A stretch of 64,000 nucleotides of DNA from Polynucleobacter hirudinilacicola (GTDB taxonomy: Bacteria > Pseudomonadota > Gammaproteobacteria > Burkholderiales > Burkholderiaceae): positions 186,001 to 250,000 of the forward strand of contig NZ_NAIA01000003.1 in NCBI RefSeq assembly GCF_002192535.1, read 5' to 3'. The position numbers and the translations under genes were made by a program. The notes beneath the pieces were generated by a model. The model saw only the letters and a list, made by a program, of their open reading frames with translations, ran no database searches and was not told where the DNA came from. Below are positions 1-7,000 of this stretch, piece by piece (positions within the stretch are counted from its first letter, which is position 1; every line of letters starts with the position of its first letter).

Positions 1-61
1 AGTTAAAAGATATTTTTAATGAATAACCCAAGAAGCCAAAAAAACCTCTAAATTACGATGA

Positions 62-94
62 AAAACTACTAATGCTATTCACGTTAGTAGTTTT
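62..94 (-). terminator. Hairpin terminator next to the first tRNA-end copy
   Basis: An 11-bp perfect stem (arms 62-72 and 84-94) with an 11-nt loop. Read on the minus strand the stem runs into a T tract. It stands just downstream of the degenerate tRNA 3' end at 99-140 in the minus direction, the same layout as the terminator behind the intact tRNA at 16126-16202, but the sequence is different. Confidence 0.6.
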
Positions 95-98
95 GTTG

Positions 99-140
99 CT
101 GGTGGGCCCTCTAGGACTTGAGGCTGGGACCAAAGGATAG
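99..140 (-). repeat. Degenerate copy of the tRNA-Ile2(CAT) 3' half
   Basis: This stretch matches the CCA end, acceptor 3' strand, T arm and variable region of the tRNA at 16126-16202 with several mismatches, and it loses similarity before the anticodon. It is not a functional tRNA because the 5' half is absent. It is read as an old att-site remnant. The rest of 1-335 holds only the hairpin at 62-94 and no gene I can support. Confidence 0.7.
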
Positions 141-335
141 TGAAAGCTGACCCTCTCATTGGTTTAGCAAATAAAAAATCCCTTCTTCTGGGGCGGCACT
201 AAAATCAGGCTAGTTCAGCCTCTGCAAAGTTGGTTTGGTGATAACCCTAGATTTTGGTGAAATAACCTCAAAATCATTTGACCCATTGCTAATTGCTTGG
301 CATTCTGTATTTCACAAGTCTATTGGAGTTATGCA

Positions 336-809
336 ATGAAATTCAAAAAATTAATAGCTGTTGTCGGTTTTATTTTAGCTTTGGGATTAACCGGAACTCA
401 ATCACTGGCGCTGACGCATATCGATGGCGCCGTCCCATATGAAGACATTGAAGCTACAGAAATTACAATATCACAATCGCCAAAAACCATCTTAGGACAA
501 GACTTTAAATATCCAGCAGGGCAACCTCTCATCAAATCTTTTGTGATTGATATACCAGTTGGTAAGCAAACTTCTCTACACAAACACGCGGTTCCATTAT
601 TTATTTATGTAGTCTCTGGAGAGTTAGAAGTTGATTATGGCAGCAAGGGTAAGAAAACATTTAAATCTGGCGCAGCCTATGTAGAAGCGATTGAATGGTG
701 TCATTTTGGTAAGGCTTCTGGAAAATTACCTGTAAAGATTATTAGCACTTATCTAGGTCAAGAAAAACCTGATCAATTGAAGCCCGATTCTTGCTCTAAG
801 CCTAATTAA
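336..809 (+). CDS. Secreted cupin-domain protein
   Basis: A 157-residue protein with an N-terminal signal peptide (Lys-rich start, hydrophobic stretch, probable cleavage near residue 25 after SLA). The rest is a single small cupin barrel: an HKH motif near residues 82-84, then VVSGELEV, and a second His in the IEWCHFG stretch, which would complete a metal site. The first possible start is a TTG at 297, but the ATG at 336 is preferred because GGAG lies 7 nt before it and it opens directly on the signal peptide. Substrate and reaction cannot be told from sequence; small exported cupins of this kind are mostly uncharacterised. It stands alone between two tRNA-end remnants, so it is probably island cargo. 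Confidence 0.75.
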   Translation: MKFKKLIAVVGFILALGLTGTQSLALTHIDGAVPYEDIEATEITISQSPKTILGQDFKYPAGQPLIKSFVIDIPVGKQTSLHKHAVPLFIYVVSGELEVDYGSKGKKTFKSGAAYVEAIEWCHFGKASGKLPVKIISTYLGQEKPDQLKPDSCSKPN

Positions 810-866
810 TTTTTTAAGTCGCTTATTCTGAGGTGCCTGCTCCAGCCGTCACCTCAAGTAGCGCTC

Positions 867-949
867 AAAAGACAAAACCGCCACCATTGCTGATGAGAGT
901 TTACTTTTTTGGCGGGCCCACCAGGACTTGAAACTGGGGCCAAAGGATA
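867..949 (-). repeat. Second tRNA-end copy, with its terminator
   Basis: About 83 bp matches 16083-16165 with scattered substitutions. It covers both the terminator hairpin and the 3' half of tRNA-Ile2(CAT), and stops before the anticodon. Because the terminator is copied too, this piece derives from the same tRNA locus or a close relative. Outside it, 810-1092 shows no gene. Confidence 0.8.
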
Positions 950-1092
950 AACTGCGACAACAGCCCATCTTACTGAAGGCATAAAAATTGGAAATATAAG
1001 CTACTGCCTTTAGATATTGATCACTTTACTTTAAATTACTTGATCAGACTACGCAATATTTACTTAATACTATAGAGTTTTTTCAACAGTGA

Positions 1093-2064
1093 TTAATGAA
1101 ATATTTTCTCCGAGCTTCGGTTATATCTTACAACTTCATTAGAAAACTGCTCTGCTGAGCTCCATTTGATCTCGATACCAGTGGATGCGAATGCCTTAAT
1201 AAATTTTGATTGATTCAGAACATCCTTAATCGCCAATGAAAGCGTATCGCAAACTCCCAATGGAATTTTTTGTGGTGCAAATACCCCGTAAAAAGGATTA
1301 TTTTCAAAACCTTGAATTCCAAGCTCAGAAAAGGTTGGAACATTTGGAAGCAAAGCTAATCTTTTGCTTCCCATGACTCCGATAATACGGATTTTTCTAC
1401 TGCGATGATGCTCAATGCATTCGAAAATTGATCCTATCCCTGCAGGAATGTGATTTGCTAGTATGTCGCTTAGCATCGGAGCACTTCCCTGATATGGCAC
1501 AGTCACCAAATCGAGATTTTCTTTACGATTTATACGTTTCACTAGATATTCCGGAATTGAATTTATTGCTGGGACTCCAATAGAGCGTTGGGCGCCTGTC
1601 TGGCTCAATAGCCATTGTCGATACTGCAAGTAATTAATGGGCGGGATATTTGCAGAAATAAAGAGGCAATTTACAAAATTTCCAACTCCAGCTACCGCCT
1701 GAAAATCAACCATTGGGTTGTAGCCTGGATTCTTGGTCAGTTGTGGAACTATCGAAATAGTATGGTCATGCGATAGTAGTAACACGCTCCCATCTGGCTT
1801 GGAATCCATTAAAGTCTGAGCAGCAATTTGCCCGCCTGCACCAGCTCGGTTTAATACAGTAACCGGAATCCTTAATTGTTCTCGTAGGCCATCAGCAAGA
1901 TATCGCGCCAACAAATCAGTACCGCCGCCAGGTGGAAAGCCAACCAAGATAGTGATCTTAGGTGGAAGTTGATCAGCATATAACGGGTTTGCACGAAGGG
2001 GGCTAATTAGCGGAAGGGTTGCCAAACCAAGAGTTGACAATAAAAAACGACGTGCTGAATTCAT
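1093..2064 (-). CDS. Bug-family (TctC-like) solute-binding protein
   Basis: A 323-residue periplasmic binding protein of the Bug/TctC family, the capture subunit of tripartite tricarboxylate-type transporters. The N terminus has paired arginines (SARRFLLST) before a hydrophobic stretch, a Tat- or Sec-type export signal, followed by the family's opening ITILVGFPPGGGTD. Length is normal for the family. The ATG at 2064 begins 11 nt after the original end of the broken acetyltransferase gene upstream, so the two were probably co-transcribed. No TctA or TctB lies beside it; the nearest membrane pair is tctBA at 44938-46924. The ligand is likely a carboxylic acid but cannot be named. Confidence 0.88.
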   Translation of the reverse strand: MNSARRFLLSTLGLATLPLISPLRANPLYADQLPPKITILVGFPPGGGTDLLARYLADGLREQLRIPVTVLNRAGAGGQIAAQTLMDSKPDGSVLLLSHDHTISIVPQLTKNPGYNPMVDFQAVAGVGNFVNCLFISANIPPINYLQYRQWLLSQTGAQRSIGVPAINSIPEYLVKRINRKENLDLVTVPYQGSAPMLSDILANHIPAGIGSIFECIEHHRSRKIRIIGVMGSKRLALLPNVPTFSELGIQGFENNPFYGVFAPQKIPLGVCDTLSLAIKDVLNQSKFIKAFASTGIEIKWSSAEQFSNEVVRYNRSSEKIFH

Positions 2065-2075
2065 ATCAATAAAAT

Positions 2076-2927
2076 TTAGCCAAGTTCAAAAGTTGTAATT
2101 CCATATGTATCTTCAATGCGCAAATCTCCAACACTTCCTTTATACATTCTAGCCGTCTCAAACATCGGCTGCATGCGATGCCGATGGGCAAGTGCCATCG
2201 CCTTTGGATTGCACTCCGGAACATCTAGAAAAACAGGGCAATTATTTGCTACCCTAGCACAAAGAGATGTGTAAAGCTTTTCAGCGGCTAATTCTGAGTT
2301 GGCAAAAAGTGGTCCAATTTAAAATCCAACCCTGCATGGGCGGATGACACCATAACCACATATGATGCCATCCTCAATCAGGCCAAGGGCAAAGCTATCA
2401 GGCTGGGATATCCAGTTAGATAGAAAAACTGTTCTATTCGCTGGAAAGAAGGATCTATCAAAATCTTGAATCATTGAAAACGGGATTTGATCAAGGGGTA
2501 TGATTAATCCGCCTACACTATCCGATACTAATTCAATCTTTCTTGAACGACCTGCAAATCGGATGTTACGGTGAGTAAATTGAAAGCCGCTTTTTTGGTA
2601 GTTGCTTTGTTGTGCTACAACGCCGTCTAATCCGATTGGCAATCCCTTCAAATAATTCATGCCAACTTGCCATATTTCCCAACCAAAACCCTGTCCGCGA
2701 AAATCTGGATGGACGATATAAAGACCAATGAATCCAAACTGCTCACCATATCGTATGGCCGAAATTACGGCAACCGTTTGATCACCTAGTTTAGAAATAA
2801 AAAAACCGCTGGGATCTGCCAGAAGAAATGAAGAGGCATCTGATACGCCTGGATTCCAACCCTCTTGCGCAGCCCACTCAATGGCCATTGCTACTTCAGA
2901 TTGCGACATGTTTTTGATTGAGCGCAT
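2076..2927 (-). pseudogene. GNAT acetyltransferase, broken by an in-frame stop
   Basis: The first 202 codons (2927 to 2322) encode a GNAT N-acetyltransferase fold with the acetyl-CoA loop region VHPDFRGQGFGWEIW and a second-domain start. A TAA at 2319-2321 then interrupts it. Translation continues in the same frame with no further stop for 80 codons (IGPLFANSELAAEKLY through to TTFELG, ending with TAA at 2076-2078), and that stretch reads like the C-terminal domain usual in such two-domain acetyltransferases. One substitution (AAA to TAA) at codon 203 explains the break. Full length would be 283 residues. Either a recent pseudogene or a base-call error; the substrate is unknown. Confidence 0.8.
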
Positions 2928-2932
2928 AAAAT

Positions 2933-3103
2933 TTATTTAATATTTTTTGATAACACTTGTAAATAGTCATAAATACTTTGAGCAGCATCCTGCCGATCTG
3001 ATGGTGGTGCCGAAATTAAAAGAGGAGGCATAGTTGTATTTGGTTTTTGCTGAGGGTAAGTTAAATTATGGCACTCACTATAGCAACCGCACCTTGATGA
3101 CAT
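2933..3103 (-). CDS. Small Cys-rich ORF of unknown function
   Basis: A 56-codon open frame with four cysteines clustered at the N terminus (SRCGCYSECH) followed by a Pro-rich middle and a short helical end. It lies just upstream of the broken acetyltransferase gene on the same strand. I do not recognise it. The opposite strand of the same DNA is also open, so it may be a decayed fragment rather than a gene. No clear ribosome-binding site is seen. The remaining 3104-3331 shows nothing I can name. Confidence 0.25.
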   Translation of the reverse strand: MSSRCGCYSECHNLTYPQQKPNTTMPPLLISAPPSDRQDAAQSIYDYLQVLSKNIK

Positions 3104-3331
3104 GCTTTGTTAGTTCCATTGAAAAACATATTCACTTGGTTGATGGTGCGGATGGTGGATACGCCTATGCTGCCACAAAGTTAAAAGGTGCTGCTAGCTG
3201 ATTAATGCTATTGAATTCTTTATCATATTAAACGACACCAGATTACATACCCATCCAAGACCGCTATCAAATTTTTAATCGCCCCATGAAATGAAGTGCG
3301 CGATTTATCGTCACTCCGAAAGCCAAGCAAA

Positions 3332-3360
3332 AAAATACCAACCCCAAAGGTTGGTATTTT
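3332..3360 (-). terminator. Hairpin terminator next to the third tRNA-end copy
   Basis: A 12-bp perfect stem (3332-3343 with 3349-3360) and 5-nt loop, followed on the minus strand by a T run. It sits directly downstream of the tRNA 3' copy at 3364-3411 on the tRNA's strand, but its sequence differs from the terminator of the intact tRNA. Confidence 0.75.
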
Positions 3361-3363
3361 CAT

Positions 3364-3411
3364 TTCTGGTGGGCCCACCAGGACTTGAACCTGGGACCAA
3401 AGGATTATGAG
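3364..3411 (-). repeat. Perfect 48-bp tRNA 3'-end repeat (candidate att site)
   Basis: Identical over all 48 bases to 16123-16170, that is, from just outside the CCA end through the acceptor, T arm and variable loop into the anticodon loop of tRNA-Ile2(CAT). Similarity stops abruptly after TTATGAG, inside the anticodon arm. This is the footprint expected of a tyrosine-recombinase att site, and it makes 3364-16170 the best-defined island unit here. Confidence 0.85.
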
Positions 3412-3465
3412 AGCAGAAGTCCAAAGAAAACCACTAGGATTTCAAGAGCTTACATCGCCTGTTTA

Positions 3466-3583
3466 TCGGTGTGTGAGTATTTGTGTGACTAGATTGACAA
3501 GATCACAAGAGGCACTATCTGACTCTTTGGTTTTCAAAACCAAAGGATTTTTGGAGCAACCATCTAACACTTCGTTGTTCCAA
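3466..3583. repeat. 118-bp dispersed repeat, copy A
   Basis: Related over 118 bp to 9737-9854. Shared blocks are TCGGTGTGT near the left end, an inverted repeat with 9-bp arms CTTTGGTTT / AAACCAAAG around a 3-nt centre, and the right block from TTTGGAGCAACCATCTA to TTCCAA. Here it starts 55 bp after the tRNA-end repeat, so it is probably the inner (element-side) arm of an attachment site. The open frame across 3407-3679 is not taken as a gene. Confidence 0.7.
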
Positions 3584-3600
3584 GGTGGTTTTAGAGGAGC

Positions 3601-3623
3601 AAGCGTTACTTTAAGTAACGCTT
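3601..3623. repeat. 23-bp palindrome
   Basis: Arms of 11 bp (AAGCGTTACTT / AAGTAACGCTT) around one base. The reverse complement of its core is found at 9582-9602. Purpose unknown; it may be a recombinase or regulator site belonging to the element. A second short palindrome (GGGGGTACCCCC) lies at about 3662-3673. No gene is seen between 3624 and 3752. Confidence 0.6.
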
Positions 3624-3752
3624 ATATAGTAAGAGACTGCTTTCAACCCAAAGCAGGCTATGGGGGTACCCCCCTCTAAAAACTACTAAAAGCTTGCATA
3701 TACAGACTAAGCCACTTATTCTAATTAAAGTAATTATAAGTATTGAAAATAA

Positions 3753-4556
3753 ATGCCCAAAAGTTCAAATGCTATAAGAACGATCATTGCTGCGTTGATT
3801 TCGCTTGACGTATGTGCGCAGGCAGAAAATCAGACGTATGAACAACTAGACAGACCCGCAATTTTCGACTCAAAGCCATATGCTGAAATTGGATCTAGCT
3901 ATGAGGGACTTACCAACGGATATGCTCCATGGCAAAGCCAGTATTTAGATTTAATGCTTCCACTCAAACAGAATGGCTTGGTTTACATTCAACTGTTAAA
4001 TGCCGAGCGATTTTCACAAGTCGATCAGTCCGCCTATCTCAATTATGCTTACCCATTCACATATGGTGTTATTAATGTTGAGGGATCAATTACTCATAAC
4101 CCCCAATTCTTAGCCCAAAATTTCTACGGAGCTGGTTGGAATGGAAAACTACCTTATCAATTCAACTATCTCATCTCTGGGCGCGAGAGCAGTTATTTGG
4201 ATGGAAGAACAAGCAATCAAAACTTAGGGTTTGATAAGTATTTTGATCAATTTAGACTGGCATATGCTGCCATTTACTCAACATTAAATAGCCAAAAAAG
4301 TGGTTGGTTAAGTAAATATCAAGCTCAATGGTTTCCCAAGAATAATCACCGCATTGGCCTATCCTACTCGACTGGTCATGAGCCTACAGTAGTTAATGTA
4401 GGAAACCTTACTACTGTAGACACGCAGCAATATCAAATAGATGGTTTGTATTGGCTAACAAAGGAGGTGGGCTTAACTGTAGCAGCGTGGCACGCCAAAC
4501 AAGGTAACTACTACCAAAGAAACGGGGGGCAAATTGGACTTCGATTGGCTTTCTGA
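3753..4556 (+). CDS. YaiO-family outer-membrane beta-barrel protein
   Basis: A 267-residue protein with a signal peptide (hydrophobic stretch about residues 8-22, cleavage after AQA) and then alternating amphipathic strands rich in Tyr, Trp and Phe, ending in the terminal-Phe signature GLRLAF typical of outer-membrane barrels. The pattern fits the YaiO family. Family members usually sit next to a membrane GT2 glycosyltransferase, as here, and are thought to help a polysaccharide reach or cross the outer membrane. It is first in a three-gene unit; the next frame starts 23 bases before its stop. The ATG at 3753 has no strong Shine-Dalgarno sequence. Exact role is inference. Confidence 0.75.
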   Translation: MPKSSNAIRTIIAALISLDVCAQAENQTYEQLDRPAIFDSKPYAEIGSSYEGLTNGYAPWQSQYLDLMLPLKQNGLVYIQLLNAERFSQVDQSAYLNYAYPFTYGVINVEGSITHNPQFLAQNFYGAGWNGKLPYQFNYLISGRESSYLDGRTSNQNLGFDKYFDQFRLAYAAIYSTLNSQKSGWLSKYQAQWFPKNNHRIGLSYSTGHEPTVVNVGNLTTVDTQQYQIDGLYWLTKEVGLTVAAWHAKQGNYYQRNGGQIGLRLAF

Positions 4557-5211
4557 CCCACTTTTACTTTATGCACTCACACTAGCCGCCTTACTATTTG
4601 GTGGAATTTTTATGCTGATACTGACCATCATCATTAAGCATGGAAGACGTATCAAAAGTCAAAAGATTCAAGACTATTTCGTGTCATTAATAAATCAGGC
4701 GAAAGAGTATCGCCTAGAAGGCAAGGGAATTAAGCATGAGCTTACATATATTAATAAACTGATTGAACTACACAAGAAAGATGTTGCCTATGGATGGGTT
4801 AGGCTATTGGAGCGGACACCAAAAAAGGATCGAGATCAGTTTATTGACATAGCAAAACAAACTAATATGCTCCATTGCATCCCCCATTGCCTGAATGATG
4901 AAGGCATCGCTGAGAAATGTATTGCCTTAGAAGCAATTGGTCTTTCTAATTTTGATGGCTATACAAATGAAGCCAAAAAATATGCAATGCAAGAAGGCAT
5001 CGCTCCGTATGCTTGCATTGCCTTATCTCGCCTTATTGGAAAAGATTCTCTCCCCCAGATTATTGAATCTTATAAAAAAGGAATTCTCTCTACAACACAA
5101 GCATTAGCAGCAATAGTAGAAATTCCACGCGACCAAATCATCAACTACATACAGGGCTCAACTCAAAAAACTTTCCCCACGCAACTTAGTCAGTATTTGG
5201 AGTTCAATTAA
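4534..5211 (+). CDS. Membrane-anchored helical (HEAT-like) repeat protein
   Basis: 225 residues. One strong transmembrane segment (about residues 9-33) is followed by a basic stretch (KHGRR), so by the positive-inside rule the long C-terminal part is cytoplasmic. That part is almost wholly helical, with paired amphipathic helices resembling HEAT repeats and no catalytic motif I recognise. The start is taken as TTG 4534 because a GGGGGG stretch lies about 4 nt before it and no in-frame ATG comes before the membrane segment; it overlaps the barrel gene by 23 nt and abuts the glycosyltransferase start. Translational coupling and a scaffold role for the glycosyltransferase are inferred. Confidence 0.6.
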   Translation: MDFDWLSDPLLLYALTLAALLFGGIFMLILTIIIKHGRRIKSQKIQDYFVSLINQAKEYRLEGKGIKHELTYINKLIELHKKDVAYGWVRLLERTPKKDRDQFIDIAKQTNMLHCIPHCLNDEGIAEKCIALEAIGLSNFDGYTNEAKKYAMQEGIAPYACIALSRLIGKDSLPQIIESYKKGILSTTQALAAIVEIPRDQIINYIQGSTQKTFPTQLSQYLEFN

Positions 5212-6594
5212 ATGAACTTGACTAATATCTCTTCCGAGATTGTGCGGTTCATGGAATATTTTTTTCATGCTCACCTCTTAATTGCATTAATCACTTACAT
5301 TGTCGTGGCAGCGTTACTCAGAAAACACCTACGCCACCTTAAATATCGATCAATTAGCCATGAAAAAGTGCCGTTTGAGAAATTCAAAGCCCCAAAAATT
5401 AGCGTCATTATTCCGGTACATAATGAATCTTTGGGAATCGTAGAAAGCGTTAATGCAGCACTCTCCACCGATTATCCTAATTACGAAATTATTGTTGTTG
5501 ATGATGGCTCAATCGACAAAACCCTGGCTCATCTTAAAGAACATTTCAATCTTGACAATCTCGCCCTAAACTCTTGCGCCACCATTAGCAATTCACAACC
5601 AGTAGCAGCCTTTCAGTCGAAAACATTTCCGAATTTAACCATTATTCAAAAAGTACATACTGGCAAAGCTGACAGCCTAAATGTTGGTATTCAGCATAGT
5701 CACGGAGAATATATTTGCTGCATTGATAGTGATTCGATTATCACGCCTGATGCCCTTAGAAAGCTGGTTATTAAATTTATCAATGAGCCTACGCTAGTTG
5801 CACTTGGAGGTGCCATCGCCCCAAGCAATGAAATCATAATCCGGAATGGGGAAATTGAAAGAAAGCGAAGCTCTCAGTCCATATTTGTAGGCGTGCAAAT
5901 CATTGAATACCTCCGCTCTTTCACTTCATGGAGAACTGGCTGGTCTTATTTGGATGGGCTATTAATTATCGGCGGCGCTTTAACAGTATTTACTAAGGAA
6001 GCTGTTATTAAAGTTGGAGGCTATAGATCAGAGGCCTATTGCGAAGATCTAGAAATTATTCTCTCGCTGCATGAATACCACCTAAAGCACAACCTGCCTT
6101 ATAAGATCTGGACCATTCCAGAAGTCATCTGCTGGACTAAGGTCCCTAGAACTAAAGTAGACTTAAAAAAGCAGCGTATTCGTTGGATGTGGGGCGCCTT
6201 ACAAAGCTTAAGCTGGCATAAACAATTGATGTTTAACAAGAAGAGTGCTCTTATTGGCTGGTTCTCATTTCCGCACATCGTTTTCATTGAGGCTTTTGCC
6301 CCCATCATTGAGCTCTTAGGAATAATCTCGCTTTGGGTATGTATAGCATTAGGATTACTCTCCTATCCTTCGTTCTTGATATATGGTCTTTTGATCTACG
6401 CCATAACAGGGTTTTATTCTTGGTATGCAATTGCTACAAACGATAACTACATTAGCAGCTTTAATTCACTCAAACAAATATTGCGCTTGGGTGCAATTGG
6501 ATTAATTGAACCTATCGGCTACAGACAAAGAGATGCTTACTGGAGGATGATTGGGTGGTGGCGATGGTTACGAGGTAAATCTATAGAATGGTAG
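5212..6594 (+). CDS. Processive GT2 family membrane glycosyltransferase
   Basis: 460 residues. An N-terminal membrane segment (about 15-38) precedes a GT-A domain: SVIIPVHNES, the VVDDGS nucleotide-binding motif, a CIDSDS metal-binding D-x-D motif, a GGALTVF acceptor region, the base-containing YCEDLEI motif and QRIRW, the Q-x-x-R-W signature of processive enzymes such as cellulose, hyaluronan and NodC-type synthases. At least two further membrane segments follow (about 345-410). No PilZ domain is attached. It starts on the base after the preceding stop. With the YaiO barrel this points to a beta-linked surface polysaccharide; sugar donor and product are unknown. Confidence 0.85.
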   Translation: MNLTNISSEIVRFMEYFFHAHLLIALITYIVVAALLRKHLRHLKYRSISHEKVPFEKFKAPKISVIIPVHNESLGIVESVNAALSTDYPNYEIIVVDDGSIDKTLAHLKEHFNLDNLALNSCATISNSQPVAAFQSKTFPNLTIIQKVHTGKADSLNVGIQHSHGEYICCIDSDSIITPDALRKLVIKFINEPTLVALGGAIAPSNEIIIRNGEIERKRSSQSIFVGVQIIEYLRSFTSWRTGWSYLDGLLIIGGALTVFTKEAVIKVGGYRSEAYCEDLEIILSLHEYHLKHNLPYKIWTIPEVICWTKVPRTKVDLKKQRIRWMWGALQSLSWHKQLMFNKKSALIGWFSFPHIVFIEAFAPIIELLGIISLWVCIALGLLSYPSFLIYGLLIYAITGFYSWYAIATNDNYISSFNSLKQILRLGAIGLIEPIGYRQRDAYWRMIGWWRWLRGKSIEW

Positions 6595-6742
6595 CCCCTT
6601 GGGCGTGAAATCAAATCCAATCTGGCCTGCCAGCCATACTAAATGATCGAAGTTATGTGACCCCTTTCGCTTTAATTACATCGTATGTGTAGCTGACACC
6701 CAATAAAAAAGGGCATAAGATGAAACAGTGGAAAGGAAAAAT

Positions 6743-6997
6743 ATGAGTCTATTAAGAACATCTCTCATTGGCGGGATAAGCCTTTCAAGCCTGCATTTTT
6801 TCTGGGTAATTCTCTTGGCATCTGGGTTTGCGCAATCAGCCTTGGATTTCATATTCAAACTTCATATGCTGAGCTCGCCATTTCAAGTACAGGCATTTGA
6901 TCTTGGGCTAGCTATGGGATTAATTGGGATCACATTTTTAATTGGATGTTTTTACGGCGCCCTCTTTTTCCTCCTTAAAAATAAGTTATCTTCGTAA
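6743..6997 (+). CDS. Small two-helix membrane protein
   Basis: 84 residues with two predicted membrane helices (about 8-30 and 53-78) joined by a loop containing HMLSSPF. I do not recognise a named family. The ATG at 6743 is preferred over the GTG at 6728 because AAAGGA lies about 5 nt before it. The stop is only 3 bases before the P-type ATPase start, so the pair is surely co-transcribed, and this may be an accessory subunit of the pump. The 148-bp gap before it (6595-6742) shows no other feature. Confidence 0.55.
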   Translation: MSLLRTSLIGGISLSSLHFFWVILLASGFAQSALDFIFKLHMLSSPFQVQAFDLGLAMGLIGITFLIGCFYGALFFLLKNKLSS

Positions 6998-7000
6998 TTT

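Noticed and set aside
99-140. A second functional tRNA gene here, or at 867-949 or 3364-3411
   Set aside because: Only the 3' half is present at each place; the D arm and 5' acceptor strand are missing.
3033-3200. Plus-strand open stretch opposite the small Cys-rich ORF
   Set aside because: It reads smoothly but has no good start and no domain I recognise; either it or the minus-strand ORF may be decayed coding DNA, so only the one with a start was listed at low confidence.
3407-3679. A 90-codon open frame in the attachment region
   Set aside because: It begins within the tRNA-end repeat and runs across the 118-bp repeat and palindromes; no Shine-Dalgarno, no domain.
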